A stretch of 64,000 nt of DNA from Ceratotherium simum simum (Eukaryota > Chordata > Mammalia > Perissodactyla > Rhinocerotidae). The notes under the pieces were generated by a model. That model had not been told where the DNA came from, searched no databases, and saw nothing but the letters and a program-made list of their open reading frames with translations. This document shows, in pieces, positions 10,718 to 21,957 of the stretch (positions within the stretch are counted from its first letter, which is position 1; each line of letters begins with the position of its first letter). The DNA lies in assembly GCF_000283155.1 (NCBI RefSeq), contig NW_004454197.1, positions 13,967,110-14,031,109 on the forward strand, read 5' to 3'. Made by a program: the position numbers and the translations under genes.

Positions 10718-10743
10718 CCCACATACACACACAAACACACAAA
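10718..10743 (+). repeat. short (CA)n-like tract
   Basis: CACATACACACACAAACACA and following: a short imperfect CA repeat between the L1 tail and the next LTR. Confidence 0.8.
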
Positions 10744-10860
10744 CCTCCTATAAGCAGAACATACGTGTAGAGTTCCTCTCCAGGACCAGGGCTAGTCTTT
10801 GTGGAAAGGTAGATCTGAGTCTTTTATGCTACTGGGACTAGATATGTGATGCTCAAACCT

Positions 10861-11394
10861 TGTATTAGTTATCTACTGCTATGTAACAAATTACACTGAA
10901 ACTTAGTGGCTTGAAACAGCAAACACTTATTATCACACCATTTCTGTGACCCTGGAATTCAGGCCTGCTTCTGACTCAAGGTGTCTCATAAGGCCACAGT
11001 CAAGGTGTTGGCCTGGGCTGTGGTCACCTCAAGGCTCAACTGGGGAGGAATCTGCTTCTAAGCTCACTCCTGTGGTTGTGGGCCAAACTCGGTTCCTCAC
11101 TGGCTGTTGGCCAGAGATGCTGATTCCTTGCCATGTGGGCCACTCCATAGGGCAGCTCACAACATTACAGCTTGTTGTCCTCAGAGCTAGGGCTCCCAAG
11201 AGAGAAAGCACTAGAAAGTGAGCAAGACAGAAATCACAGTCTTTTTGTAACCTAATCTCGGAAGTGACATACCATCACATTTGCCATTTTCTATTCATTA
11301 CAATCAAGTTTCTAGGTTGAGGAGAGGGGATCACACAGGGCATGAATACCAGGAGGCAGGGTTCACTGAACTATCTTAGATGCTGCCAACCACA
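10861..11394 (-). repeat. ERVL-MaLR MLT1 LTR, antisense, perfect 5-bp TSD
   Basis: Opens TGTATTAGTTATCTACTGC and continues TTACACTGAAACTTAGTGGC, GTGGGCCACTCCATAGGGCA, CTAATCTCGGAAGTGACATA and GCTGCCAACCACA. AACCT occurs immediately before (10856-10860) and after (11395-11399) the element, an exact target duplication that fixes both ends. Confidence 0.95.
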
Positions 11395-11574
11395 AACCTC
11401 ATTAAATAAACATTCTCTCCACATCTATGCTGTGCCCATTCTGTATTAAAATGGAGCCAATGCTCACCACTGCTCCTTTTTACTGTACCTTTCCCATTCA
11501 GTTCTTGCATTGCAGGCATCTTCTGGTAGATTTTCAAGAGTTTATATCCCTGAGTTCTTGCAAGTTTGGAAACA

Positions 11575-11790
11575 TAGGATAATCGTTAGGAGAGCAGGAT
11601 CTGGCATCAGACATCTGTGTTCAAGTCCTGGTTCTCCCATTTCAAGCTGTGTGAACTTAGGAAAGTCTCAGGAACCTCATCTTTCAAACGTGGCTAATCA
11701 TGGTACCTATCTCATGGCATTATTGAGATAATTAGATGAGATAATATATGCAAGTACTTACATAGGGTCTGGAATTCTGTAAAATTGCCT
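11575..11790 (+). repeat. MIR SINE, sense, nearly full length
   Basis: Includes the tRNA-like head (GTTAGGAGAGCAGGATCTGG), TTCAAGTCCTGG, AGCTGTGTGAACTTAGG, and the tail GCATTATTGAGATAATTAGA leading to AAGTACTTACATAGGGTCTG. One of the most complete MIRs in the window. Confidence 0.88.
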
Positions 11791-11799
11791 ATTATCGTT

Positions 11800-12700
11800 A
11801 TTTACTCTTAAATGACAGTTGACTTGGTTTGATTCTTAAGTATTGTTTTATTCTCTGAAGATTACTATATTGTCTTCTAACTTGGAATTATTCTGCTGTG
11901 AAAGCTGCTAGCCACTATAATGGAAATTTCTCTCCTTCCAATTGAGTTGATTTTTTAAAAAGCTAGGTGGCCATTGAGTTTAACAATTAAAATTTATATT
12001 TTAATTCCAGTGTTTCCATAAGAATGTCTCTCATTTTTAATTATTCTACAACTATTTTTCTGGGTCATGAAATTTCAGGTAAATTTAGATCTTCCTTTAT
12101 TTTGAGAAAGTTTCTTCTATTATATCTTTATTTTTCACTTATATTTCTTCTGCTGTCTTCAGGAAAATCAGTTATTCGTATACTAGACATTTGTCTCTTT
12201 CAAACATTTCTTCTAACTCATTTTAGCTCTTTATTTTTTTCATTTCGTTTTGCTTCATTTTCTCAATTCTGTCCTTGTCACTTCCTATACATTGAACAGT
12301 ACCCAGTCTCCTTTTTGATGACTCTCACCTAACTTTTCTTTCTATAAAGTTTTAATCTTATTGCTACAGGTTCATATTTTTTAATCTCCTTTGGTTGTTT
12401 TATCATCTCTTCTTCAAGCCCTCATACCTCTTCTTTGGGCTCTTGTTTCAGAGAGCTGACGTTTTCTTTAAGTTTATTGATTTCATGGAATTTTTCTGTC
12501 TAAGTTCATTTGCTTGGATGGCATAATGCTTCAGGTGTGTTTCTCACTTGCCCTTTGTCTTACTCTTTTCCTTCTTTTTTAAATTCCCATATCTTGCATA
12601 GATATCATGCTGATTTCTTTCTGATCATTACTTATTTTTGAAGGGAGTTCTTTCTTCTTGTTTCAGCTAGCCGTTGAAGAATAGCAGATAAGTGGGCAGC
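11800..12700 (-). repeat. AT-rich old LINE (L1/HAL1-type), antisense
   Basis: A T-rich plus strand with dispersed TTTCTTC, TTCATTTTCTCAATTCTG and TTTTATCATCTCTTCTTCAA, the appearance of an antisense LINE ORF1/HAL1 coiled-coil region. A 102-codon plus-strand ORF (12024-12332) is low-complexity and hydrophobic and I treat it as an accident. Family assignment is tentative. Confidence 0.45.
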
Positions 12701-14056
12701 TGGGTTTTGGCCTGTTGCCTGTGAACATATTCTCACCAACATTCTTCCCTAAAGATACGACTGCACTAGGTCAAAAAATCTCTCAGGCTTAGAGAGAAGC
12801 TCTTAGTATCACAGCTGTGTGTGTGGAATTTATCTATATACCTGTATCCATACCTATATCTTTATCTATGTGACTTCATGTTTATTTTTCTTCTGGTGAC
12901 CAAAATCAGTAACTGGAAGTCTGCTGACCTTCCCTGTTTTGGCCTCTGCCTTGGCATCACATTTCTGCAAAGATGCATGTCCACGTGTTTCTGCATGCTT
13001 TCTCACTAAGCCCGGACTCCCTCCCCTCCTCATGCCAGGACTCAAGAACCCTCCATTGTCCCTGATTGTTGTCATTCCAAAGGGGCAGTCATTTGTTTGA
13101 CCCCTCAGGCTGTGCAACTTGTCTCTGGAGGGTTGTGTGGGCCTTTTCACCAATTGTGGCTCAGAAGTGTGCCTGTTTTCTGGTTTCACCACCTGTAATT
13201 TTTTTTCTATTTCTATTTTTCCTTAATGTTTCCAAATGGTTTCAAAAGATAAAGGCAAAGATCCATTCCTCTATTATCTTCACCTATCTAATTTCACATC
13301 TTCACCCTTCTAAGTAGTTACACATCTACTCATGATTCAGATTTTAAAGAAACGGCGTGGCTTGACCTAAAGGAATGAAGAGCACTTTCCAGTTGGAGAA
13401 ACCAGAAGCCCTGTAACCAGAGCAGCCCCAGGCTGGCGGGGGTGCAGGTTCATCAGCAGGCAGTTGGTGAACAGAAGGAAAGTAAAACGAGGCTGGGGAG
13501 ATGGAAGCGCTAGTTCTCTAAGCTGAGGGATTTTGATGGGTATCAAAAAGAATAAAGGAATAAACTCCACAGGAGCGCTTAACATAACATTGCTTTTGCA
13601 GGTAAACAAAAATTTCCTGAATAGGGCCTTTCAAGAGACTTCCTTTTAGAGTCTTTAAGGAAAGGCTGGGGTTTCCTACTCTTTGCAATTATGTCAACAT
13701 GCTAGATCTCAACACCTACCCCTGAGATTCAGAACAAGAAAAAAGAGACGCATCCCATCCCGTAACTCAGATCCTTCTCCAAGTAGAGATGAGGAGCTGC
13801 AGTCTCGCTGGGGCAGCACAAATGGAGCCAGGCCACTCGTTTCCCAGCTCTTTAAAGACCTACCTTTTCCATGCCCTGGGAGCGGGAAGCCCCCATGGAC
13901 AGCTCCTGCCAGGCCAGCTCACAGCACATGTTGGCCTTGCTTTACTCCAGACAGCAGAGAGCTGGCATCTTCACATACGGGCTCTATCTTTTGCATTTCA
14001 TCTGCTGTCTTCTCACGTATCAGCCTTTCCAAGGGATCTAAAGTACTTCTCTATGC
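12701..14056. other. unassigned DNA
   Basis: Contains a CTATATACCTGTATCCATAC low-complexity stretch near 12840 and otherwise single-copy-looking sequence. Plus-strand ORFs at 13683-14108 and 13789-14337 overlap each other and run into a MER20-like element. No gene evidence. Confidence 0.4.
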
Positions 14057-14245
14057 CAATGGTTCTCAAACGTCAGCCTGCAATCGAATCACCCAGAGGA
14101 CTTGTTAGAACACAGAGTGCTGGGCCCGCCTCAGAGTTTCTGATCAGTAGGTCTGGGGAGGGGGATGAGGATATACATTATCAACAAGTCTCAGGGCATA
14201 CTGCTGCTGCTGGTCCACAGAGCACTCTGTTCTCTGCAAACCACA
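14057..14245. mobile_element. hAT-Charlie MITE, MER20-like
   Basis: Begins CAATGGTTCTCAAACGTCAG, then ATCACCCAGAGGACTTGTTA, GTGCTGGGCCCGCCTCAGAG, TTTCTGATCAGTAGGTCTGG and CTGCTGCTGGTCC. The element is nearly complete; its right terminus has decayed. Confidence 0.85.
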
Positions 14246-14560
14246 GAACCCACGTGCACCTTTCTACAGGCAACTCTGCATTCCTGCACCTGCTGAAGAG
14301 CCAGGGTCAGTGCAGGGATGGACTCTGTGCCATCTGAAATTGAAGATAGTTAGAGACTGTCCCAAGACTGTCGACTTTGCTGAACTTCAAGTGGAGAAAG
14401 GCCTGATTTAGTGCTGATTGTGATGTGGTGGGTAAATCCATGACTTTTGCCATTAGGGCTTTGAGAAAGGCACCACCACGGTGGGAGTTAGAGGATCCAA
14501 GGAGGTTTGAGCCCAGAAGCAGTGCAGAGGATATGGTGAAAGATATTAGGCCATGGGCAG
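14246..14560. other. unassigned DNA
   Basis: No repeat or gene recognised. Confidence 0.4.
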
Positions 14561-15006
14561 TATGATGAGTTGAATTGTGTCCCCAAAAAAGATATGTTGA
14601 CATCCTAACCCCTGGACCCTGTGAATGTGACCTTATTTGGAAATAGGGTCTTTGCAAATGTAATTAAGATGTAAGTTAAGATGAGATCATATCAGAGTAA
14701 TGTGGACCCTTAATCCAATATGACCAGTGTCCCTATAACAAGAAGAGCAACACACAGAGACAGGCACACACACAGAGGGAAGGCAGCCATGTGACGATGG
14801 AGGCAGACAGAGACTGGAATTATGCAGCTGTAAGCCAAGAAACACCACGGATTGCTGGCAACCCTCAGAAGCTAGGAGAGAGTGCAGGACCCTGCTGATG
14901 CCTGAATTTGGATTTCTGGTCTCCAGAACTGTGAGAGAATAAATTTCTGTGTTCTAAGCCATCAGTTTATGGTCCTTTGTTACAGTAGCCCTAGGAAACC
15001 AATACA
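14561..15006 (+). repeat. ERVL-MaLR MLT1 LTR, perfect 5-bp TSD
   Basis: Contains TGAGTTGAATTGTGTCCCC, GTGACCTTATTTGGAAATAG, GGGTCTTTGCAAATGTAATT, CAGAACTGTGAGAGAATAAA and the end CCAATACA. GGCAG flanks both sides (14556-14560 and 15007-15011). The terminal TG has become TA. Confidence 0.93.
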
Positions 15007-15564
15007 GGCAGGGAACATTGATTTTCTTCTTCCCAATGCAGTGGAGTAGGAAGGGGGCTAAAGGTCAACAGTCTCATCTACTCACCTTTGAGATGGGTCA
15101 GCTGAACCTGAGAGGAGCCCTAGTGAACCCAGAACACTGCCTCAAGGTCAATGCCCTTACGTCTGCCTGTACACGCAACATCCTGCCTTAGTCTGCTGGG
15201 CTCAAGTGCTGGGTGAGGCCCCCACCCCTACATAATGTCAGGTCCTCAGTAGGCTCGGTCCTATGCATGGTGATGGAACAGTGGTCAGTGGCTCTATTAA
15301 AAGGGATTGGGACTCCAGCTTTCTTGAAGGAAGTCAATGCTATAAGGATTGGGAAGGAGTCTGTGAGACCTGATTCTGAGCCCTCATGCTTAGCTCTGTG
15401 CCACCAAGGACTCTTTAGACCTAATGACGCATAAAGGCCCGGGTGTCCTCTCTGTGAGGAGTATTTAGATAGCATTTCTGCCGTCATAATCTCAAGGTTG
15501 TCCACACTTGGATCAACTAGCACTTATATCTTCTCATTACCCTTTCTTAAATGCAATAAAGCCC
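15007..15564. other. unassigned DNA
   Basis: Nothing recognised apart from unremarkable ORFs on both strands at about 15190-15520. Confidence 0.4.
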
Positions 15565-15958
15565 ACAATGTGATACTGCTTCACTCCCACTAGTATGTCT
15601 AGAATCAAAAAGACAGATAATAACAAGTGTTGGCGAGTATGTAGAGAAGTTGGACTCTTATACATTGCTGGTAGGAATGTAAAATGGTGCAGTCACACTG
15701 GAAAACAGTCTGGCAGTTTCTCAAAAAGTTAAACATAGAGTTACCATATGGCCCAGCAATTCTACTTCTAGGTACATACTTAAGGGAAATGGAAACATAT
15801 GTTCACACAAAAACTTGTATATGAGTGTTCATAACAGCATTATTCATAATAGCAAAAAAGTGGAAATAACCCAAGTGTGCATCAATGAATGAGTGGATAA
15901 ACCAAATGTGGTATATCCATACAACGGAATATTACTCATCCATAAAAAAGGAATGAAG
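15565..15958 (+). repeat. L1M tail, part 1, interrupted by ERE
   Basis: ORF2 end of a mammalian L1: AGTGTTGGCGAGTATGTAGA, GGAATGTAAAATGGTGCAGT, TACCATATGGCCCAGCAATT, TTCATAATAGCAAAAAAGTG and ATATCCATACAACGGAATAT. The same element resumes at 16213 after the SINE. Many substitutions and stops; inactive. Confidence 0.93.
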
Positions 15959-16197
15959 GGGTTGGCCCAGTGGCATAGTGGTTATGTGCACACGCTCCAC
16001 TTCGGTGGCCTGCGGGTTCGCAAGTTCGGATCCCAGGCGCACACTGATGCACCACTTGTCAAGCCATGCTCTGGAGGTGTCCCATATAAAGTGGAGGAAG
16101 ATGGGCATGGACATTGTCCCAGGGCCAATCTTCCTCAGCAAAAAGAGGAGGATTGGCATCGGATGTTAGCTCAGGGCTGATCTTCCTCACACACACA
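15959..16197 (+). mobile_element. ERE SINE, complete, with 15-bp TSD
   Basis: Starts GGTTGGCCCAGTGGCATAG. The tRNA-derived head has A-box-like (TGGCATAGTGG) and B-box-like (AAGTTCGGATCCC) segments; the body follows with GGGCCAATCTTCCTCAGCAA and GGATGTTAGCTCAGGGC and a short CA/A tail. AAAAAAGGAATGAAG occurs at 15944-15958 and again at 16198-16212, a perfect 15-bp target duplication. ERE SINEs are perissodactyl-specific, transcribed by RNA polymerase III and mobilised by L1. Confidence 0.95.
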
Positions 16198-16212
16198 AAA
16201 AAAGGAATGAAG

Positions 16213-16545
16213 TACTGATACATGTTACAACACAGATGAACCTTGAAGACACTATGCCAAGTAAAACAAGTCAGTCACAAAAGGCCACATATTGATTCTA
16301 CTTATAGGAAATGTCCAGAATAGGCAAATCCACAGAGACAGAGAGTAGATTAGTGATTGCCAGTGGCTAGAGGGAGAGCGGGATGGCGAGTAAATGTTAA
16401 TGGGTATGGTTTTTTGGGAGAGTGTGATGAAAATATTCTGAAATTAGATAGGAGTGCACAGAAATTAGATGGTTGCACAGTTTTATGAAGATGCTAAGAA
16501 CCGTCAAATTATAAAATTTAAAAAGATGAATTTTATGCTTATGTG
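16213..16545 (+). repeat. L1M tail, part 2
   Basis: Continuation after the SINE: TACTGATACATGTTACAACA, AAAAGGCCACATATTGATTC, GTGATTGCCAGTGGCTAGAG and the 3' UTR ending in AT-rich sequence. Confidence 0.9.
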
Positions 16546-17130
16546 AATTCTATCTATCTAGTCAGAAAACATAATAATGCCCTCTATAATGCTCATGGAT
16601 CAAATAGAGATAGATGACTTTTGACTTCATTTGGAGCTGATGCATTTTCTTCTCCTTCCAGAACCTCTCATTTGGGTGTTATACTTCATTCTTGTCTACT
16701 GCAGGTCCCTCTATAGGAGAATATTAGGCTATGAGCAGCATCTGATAATTTTCCTGACAACCAGGTGCTCCATGGATTGGAGCAATGAGAGGCGAGAGAC
16801 AGTGAAAGTAATTGAAGAGAAAATTGCTACAAAAGATAAAGAGCCAAGGACTAATATTGAGAAACTGCTATGGAAACAGAATAGAAGGACACATGGAAAT
16901 AAAAAAGAGTTGTCTGAGAAGCATTTCAGAACACAGTGATAGCAGGCTGACCCAGGGACCAGGGAGTCTGCCCAGACATGGCCCCAGAATCCCCAGTGCT
17001 CCAGAAGTCCCACCTGTCAGTCAGAGGTAGTGAATCAGATGACCCCCATTGGCCATTTTGGCTCCACAGTGAGTGTAAGAAGGAATAATGGTTTCCAGAT
17101 CTACCCAGTCTTACTCTCTCTCATTCTACC
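16546..17130. other. unassigned DNA with 102-codon ORF
   Basis: A plus-strand ORF (16631-16939) predicts a hydrophobic start and a charged second half. No family recognised; a purine-rich plus strand makes such an ORF easy to obtain by chance. Confidence 0.4.
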
Positions 17131-17703
17131 TGTGATAGCTGGCCTCCATAAATGGCCACCCAGTGAACCATGCCTCCCAATATTTGTGTCCTCATCTAAT
17201 CCACTCCCACATCGAATCTGGGCTGGCCCAATGTAACCAAAGAAATGTAACAGAGGTGACACAGTGTGACTTCCCATGCTAGGTGATGAGAAGCTTTGCA
17301 GTTTCTGCCTTGATCTCTTGGAACACTTGCTCTGAGGGAAGCCTGACGTCATGTAAGAAGTCCAATTATCCTGAAGCCATCATGATGTGAGAAAGCCCAA
17401 GCAGGCCACAAGAAGAAGTCATGTGTAGAGAGAGATTCCCAGCCAACCCCAAGATGTCCTAGCCATCCCAGCCCAGGCATGAGAATGAAAAGGCCATCTT
17501 GGATGTCCAGCCTAGGTAAGGCTTCATTTGACTCTAGTTCCAGATGACATCTGTCACCCCAGAAAACATCCAACTGCAACTGCATGACAGAGAATCACCC
17601 AGCTGAGCCTGGTCAACCAACAGAACCATCAAAGAGCATGACAAGCGTTTTAAGTCTCTAAGTTTTGGGGTGGTTTATTACACAGAAATAGGTAACTGGA
17701 ACA
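17131..17703 (+). repeat. ERVL-MaLR MLT1 LTR (older subfamily)
   Basis: TGTGATAGCTGGCCTCCATA at the start, then GGCCATCTTGGATGTCCAGC, AGAATCACCCAGCTGAGCC, TTTTAAGTCTCTAAGTTTTG, GGGTGGTTTATTACACAG and AATAGGTAACTGGAACA at the end. No clear target duplication remains. Confidence 0.85.
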
Positions 17704-19649
17704 TTAACCTAAGGAGGCATGTGAGAGCCACTCTCTGAGGATCAGGGTAAGAGGGGAGCTGTCACCCCTGCCCCCCAGTGGCTTCAATAGCTTCCCCAAG
17801 TGTGGGGCCACCCACTGATACCAGCTCTCTTCACATTTCTCTCTTGTCCCAAAAGACCCAGAGAGTTTCCAACCAGCTCTCCTGAGTACAGACCCCATGG
17901 AACCCACTGGGATTGGCTACTTCTGGCTGCTAATTTTGCTGGCAGCACACAGCGATTTCAGCAATACCCAGGACCCTGTCATTTGTCACCTGGCTGAGTC
18001 TCCATTTCTCTACCCTAGAGCTCTGAATTGCCCTACTGCTGCCTGTCCCAAGCATGAAGAGACCTCACTGAGGGAACCTGGGAAAGATCTGGAAAGGCTG
18101 TAGGAATCAGTGTCCAGAAGAACCTCGCAGGCCAGACTGGACTCCACCACACGCCCTGGCTCTCCCTTCCTGTTGATTTGGGCCCTGTGTTTTTTACATT
18201 TTATTGCTGGTGGCCTTGGGCCGAGGCAGTGCAGAAGTGTTTATGCTGGCAACAGGGGGCAGCATTTCCTGGGCTGTGTTTTGGGAGAGGAAAGTCATGT
18301 TTCAGAGGTTTATTCTCTCTGTATGCTGTCAGTTTTCCCCTGCTAACCCTGTGCCAGGGTCAAAACAGAGCTTGCTTCTTGGGAAGATAATTCCATTCTC
18401 ACCCCCACGCCTGGCCCTTTTGGAAGACAGACTAGCTCAGTCCATAGATGAAGCACTTTTCTCCCCAACATGAGCATGGTGTGGTTCCTGGTGGGTGTGG
18501 CAACCGTGTTCTCTAGGGTTCAGGGCCAGGGTCCCAGAAAGGTACTAGTATGTGACATTGAGGGATCAGCCATCAATATTGTTGGCAATGGGCCTATGTG
18601 TTCCCCACTGGATGTCACATTCAGGGTTCTCTAGCCAGTGTTACTGATGGTCTTCACCTGTGTTGACTCCAGAAGACCACTGCCAGATGGTTAAGACCTG
18701 GAGGAAGCAGGGTAGGGGCTTGAGCAGGAATGATAAATGCAAAGTCTATTAATGCAATCTGTTTTAAAATATCAACCAACTCATTAAACACATACACACA
18801 CACATATACACACACCTGAATAATTTGAATGCATTTAGGCAAAATAGAATTACTTTTGATATTTCAACTGGCCAAATATTGAGGCAGTTTATAGGCCCAA
18901 ACACACCTGAATGCTCAGGGCTTGCCCTGGGCTGGGGATCTGACCAGCAGCCAGCCCTTGATCTGTGCTCCCCTTGGACCAGTGGCCTGGAAAGCAGCAG
19001 CCCAACGACAGCCAGCGAGGCACCAATAGGCCCAGCTGGAAATGGCCTCCTTGCCTGCCCCTCGGTAGTTCCCACAGCCCACTCTGCATCACCTGGGGAG
19101 GTTTTGCTGTCTCTGACTCCTTTGCTTGCTCCCCAGTCCTGACTCCAACTTCACACTAAGGATGGAAAAACTGAGCCATGGGGAAGTAAAGCCAGTTAGC
19201 TGGGCATTCAGCAAAGAGCAAGAGAGCCAGTTCAGAACCCAGGAGTGGCCCTGATGCCCAGGAGGCATGGAGAGAAGCCACCAGGCCTTGAAAATGCTGG
19301 GAAGGCTGTGGCGAGAGGACATTTAATCCAGCGAGGGTATCTCCTGCCCGGATGAGTAGGCTTCGAGCTTGGGTCAATGGCAGAAGACCCAAGTCATGTG
19401 GGGAAAGTCACTGAGCTGCTTGGAGCCTGTCTCTTCCTCTTTGACATAGGTAGACACAAGCACACCCTGCCGCTTAGTACCCTCTTGCTCACTCTCTGGC
19501 AAATCATGTTGTTGTGAAAAATGCTCTGTAAAGTACATATGTGAGGTATCCTCACCATTATCCCTGTTGCCAACAGCAATATCAGACAGGACCTGGAGAA
19601 AACCCTCACATCAGCCTTCCACATTCTACCTGGCAAGTCCAGGAAAGAT
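17704..19649. other. unassigned DNA between two same-strand MLT1 LTRs
   Basis: I do not recognise MaLR internal sequence here, so the flanking LTRs are more likely independent insertions than one provirus. It contains a short CA tract at 18786-18815 and otherwise only short ORFs. Confidence 0.4.
18786..18815 (+). repeat. (CA)n imperfect microsatellite
   Basis: ACACATACACACACACACAT then ATACACACACAC: a short CA run with TA interruptions. Confidence 0.85.
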
Positions 19650-20161
19650 ATATTTCAGGTTGCCACCATCTTATCCTTACCTCCCTGTAGGCATATGCTG
19701 CTCCTCACATCTGGAGGAGAAGAATAATCCCTTTTCTTGAAAATGGGCTGACCTCAGTGACTTGCCTGGCCAGCACAATGTGGTGGAAGTCATCTTCTAG
19801 GACTTCTGAGGCTGAGCCAAAAGAAGCCTTGTAGCTTCCACCCAGGCCTCTTGGAACACTCGCTTTTCAAATGCTCTCTTGGCTGCTGACTTCCATCCCA
19901 CATGGAGAGGCCACGGGGAGGTGTCAACAATCCTAACTGAGCTCCTGGCCCCTGACCTGCATCAGCAGTAAGCCATCTTGGATGTCCACCCTAGCTGAGC
20001 CCTCAGATCCTCTAGCAGAGCCACCATCTGACTGCAGCTACAGGAGACACACTAAACAAGAACCACCCAGCTGAACCACCAGTTAGTTCTGGACAGAACC
20101 AGGAGAAATAGTAATAAACGGTAAACCACTAAGCTTTAAAGTAAAATATCTGACTGAAACA
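19650..20161 (+). repeat. ERVL-MaLR MLT1 LTR, diverged
   Basis: Shares AAGCCATCTTGGATGTCCAC, GAACCACCCAGCTGAACCAC and AAACCACTAAGCTTTAAAG with the LTR at 17131-17703 in the same order and strand. The left end is uncertain. Confidence 0.7.
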
Positions 20162-21020
20162 GCTCTTCATGTACCTAGGCATCTGGGCCCCCTGGTGCTC
20201 CTGCCTGAGCCCTGGAGTCTGACCTGCTTTATCTTCTTCCTAGTGTGGGCTCCTCTCACTCTGTCTCTTGGTGGCACTCCCCACTTTCTGCTGTCCCTCC
20301 AGATAAGCCTAGGGGTCTTTCTCAATTTAGGGCTCTTAGGTTCCCTGCAGGGACAAAGATGAGATACCAGAGTGACAAGCATAGGGAACTGACCTCAAGT
20401 GGATCCAGCATGTCCTATACATGCCATCCTAGCCTGAGATGGTGACTTCTTCTGTAGATGACAACAGGAGAAGCTCCCGAAGACTGGCAAACCAACTCGG
20501 AGCTCCTTCTGACCTTCACCCCCAAATCACTGCCCTAGGGGCATCTTTAAGCAGAGCAGAGTGGAGATCCCCAGGTGTGGCTCTGTGGTCTGTAGCATTT
20601 CTGGCTCTGCATGCCCATTCTCCAGCCAAGAGTCTGTAGTGCTGATCACCTCTGTACTCTTCCTCAGATTTGATCTTCACTGCCCAGGAGCGGGGAGACT
20701 GGCTGAAGTAATGGCTTTCAGAAGAGGTGCCTCCACCGCCCAGGCTTTCTGGCCCTGACATCTGTGAAAGCACCACAGATGTTTGGGCTAATTAGCTACA
20801 TTCAGTGAGACCAGGCCTATCAAATATCCCAGGCAGAGAGATCGGCTCTGGGCCGAAAGGTGAGCTGTTTGTTTAAGGGAGGTGGGTGGTCTCTAGCAGG
20901 ACTTGCAGATTAACCTCAGCCCTCTAAAAACAGAGAATGCAAAGTTGGGCAGCCTGGGTACAAAGCAAGATAAGTGCAAGCCAGTCATGAGGTCCCCTTT
21001 GATATCAGGATCCTGGAAGG

Positions 21021-21060
21021 GGGTGGTGTGGTGAGGAGGAGGGTGGTGTGGTGAGGAGGA
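21021..21060 (+). repeat. 20-bp tandem duplication
   Basis: The unit GGGTGGTGTGGTGAGGAGGA occurs twice, head to tail, without a mismatch, followed by more GA-rich sequence. A small, probably recent duplication or short minisatellite seed. Confidence 0.95.
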
Positions 21061-21680
21061 GGGAAGAGGAAGAAGGGCAGAATTCTTTCTGGCTCCAGAA
21101 AGAGACCAGAGAGGTGGGCAGTCTTGAGGCAGGAAAGACGTAGTGATCTCCTGCAGCCCCACATTGCATTTCTGGGGAGGAAGCTTCCAAAGCCCTCGCA
21201 CTGTTGAGCAACCCCACAGGCCCTCGATTCTTTCCTATTTCTGAGAGCAGCGGGAAGATTTGGTCCCAGTGCCCTGGCTCAGAGTCCATTTTCCTCAACT
21301 TCCCACAGAACCCACATCAGAGCCTGTACTGGGCTCCTCTCTTCTAAAGAAGCAGATCGTGGTCCCCTGTGGGTCCCCCAGGATAAGCTACAAAGGTTTG
21401 CACATACAAATCTTGCTGGAGGTCTCAGAACAGAAAAGAAAACCTAAGTGTTGGGGCTTTAGGGGGCTCAAAATATAACACTTCTCTTACACATCCATTG
21501 AAAGACAAACCCAGGAGTCACACTGAAGTTGTCAAGACATCACCTCTACTCTTGACAAAGCTGACTGGAGAAGGTAGACTGAGATGTGCAGTGAAACGGA
21601 CCTGCCACGTAGACATTTCCCCTCCCCTGATCCCATGTGGTCAAGAGCACACAGAACACAGGTTCTCTGCAGGGCAGATG

Positions 21681-21720
21681 GATCCCTGAGGGGAGGGATC
21701 CCGTCTCCCCTGAGAGACGG
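21681..21720 (+). other. two abutting perfect hairpins
   Basis: GATCCCTGAGGGGAGGGATC (21681-21700) and CCGTCTCCCCTGAGAGACGG (21701-21720) each fold as a 7-bp perfect stem with a 6-base loop, with no spacer between them. The two hairpins can also exchange: TGAGGGGAG in the first is an exact complement of CTCCCCTGA in the second. A third hairpin, CTCCATA/TATGGAG with a GAGA loop, lies at 21815-21832. Function unknown. Confidence 0.6.
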
Positions 21721-21957
21721 GGAGGGAAGTCTGAGCACAACCCGGTAATTCCCGCTCCGAGCCCCCACGGTGTAGGGAGCAGAGTGAGGCCTGGACTACT
21801 CGGTGGGATTCCCTCTCCATAGAGATATGGAGTCAGGGGAAAGGAGATCCTCCCCACTAGCAAACAGGAACAAACTACGGAAAGCTGGAAGTTTCCAGGG
21901 AACTCAGATTCATCTTCTTAGTAGGTTTTGAAAGTCTTCCCACCCCCTAAGGAACTT

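Larger units (their letters stand above)
20162..21957. other. unassigned GC-rich DNA
   Basis: No repeat family recognised. It holds a perfect 20-bp tandem pair (21021-21060) and three short perfect hairpins (21681-21700, 21701-21720, 21815-21832). ORFs are short and on both strands. Confidence 0.4.

Noticed and set aside
12024..12332. Hydrophobic 102-codon plus-strand ORF resembling a membrane protein
   Set aside because: The hydrophobicity comes from T-rich antisense LINE sequence (Phe, Leu and Ser codons).
13789..14337. 182-codon plus-strand ORF
   Set aside because: It crosses a MER20-like element and overlaps another ORF in a different frame.
15959..16197. A tRNA gene in the A/B-box-like sequence
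   Set aside because: It is the tRNA-derived head of the ERE SINE; no cloverleaf is retained and the SINE body follows directly.
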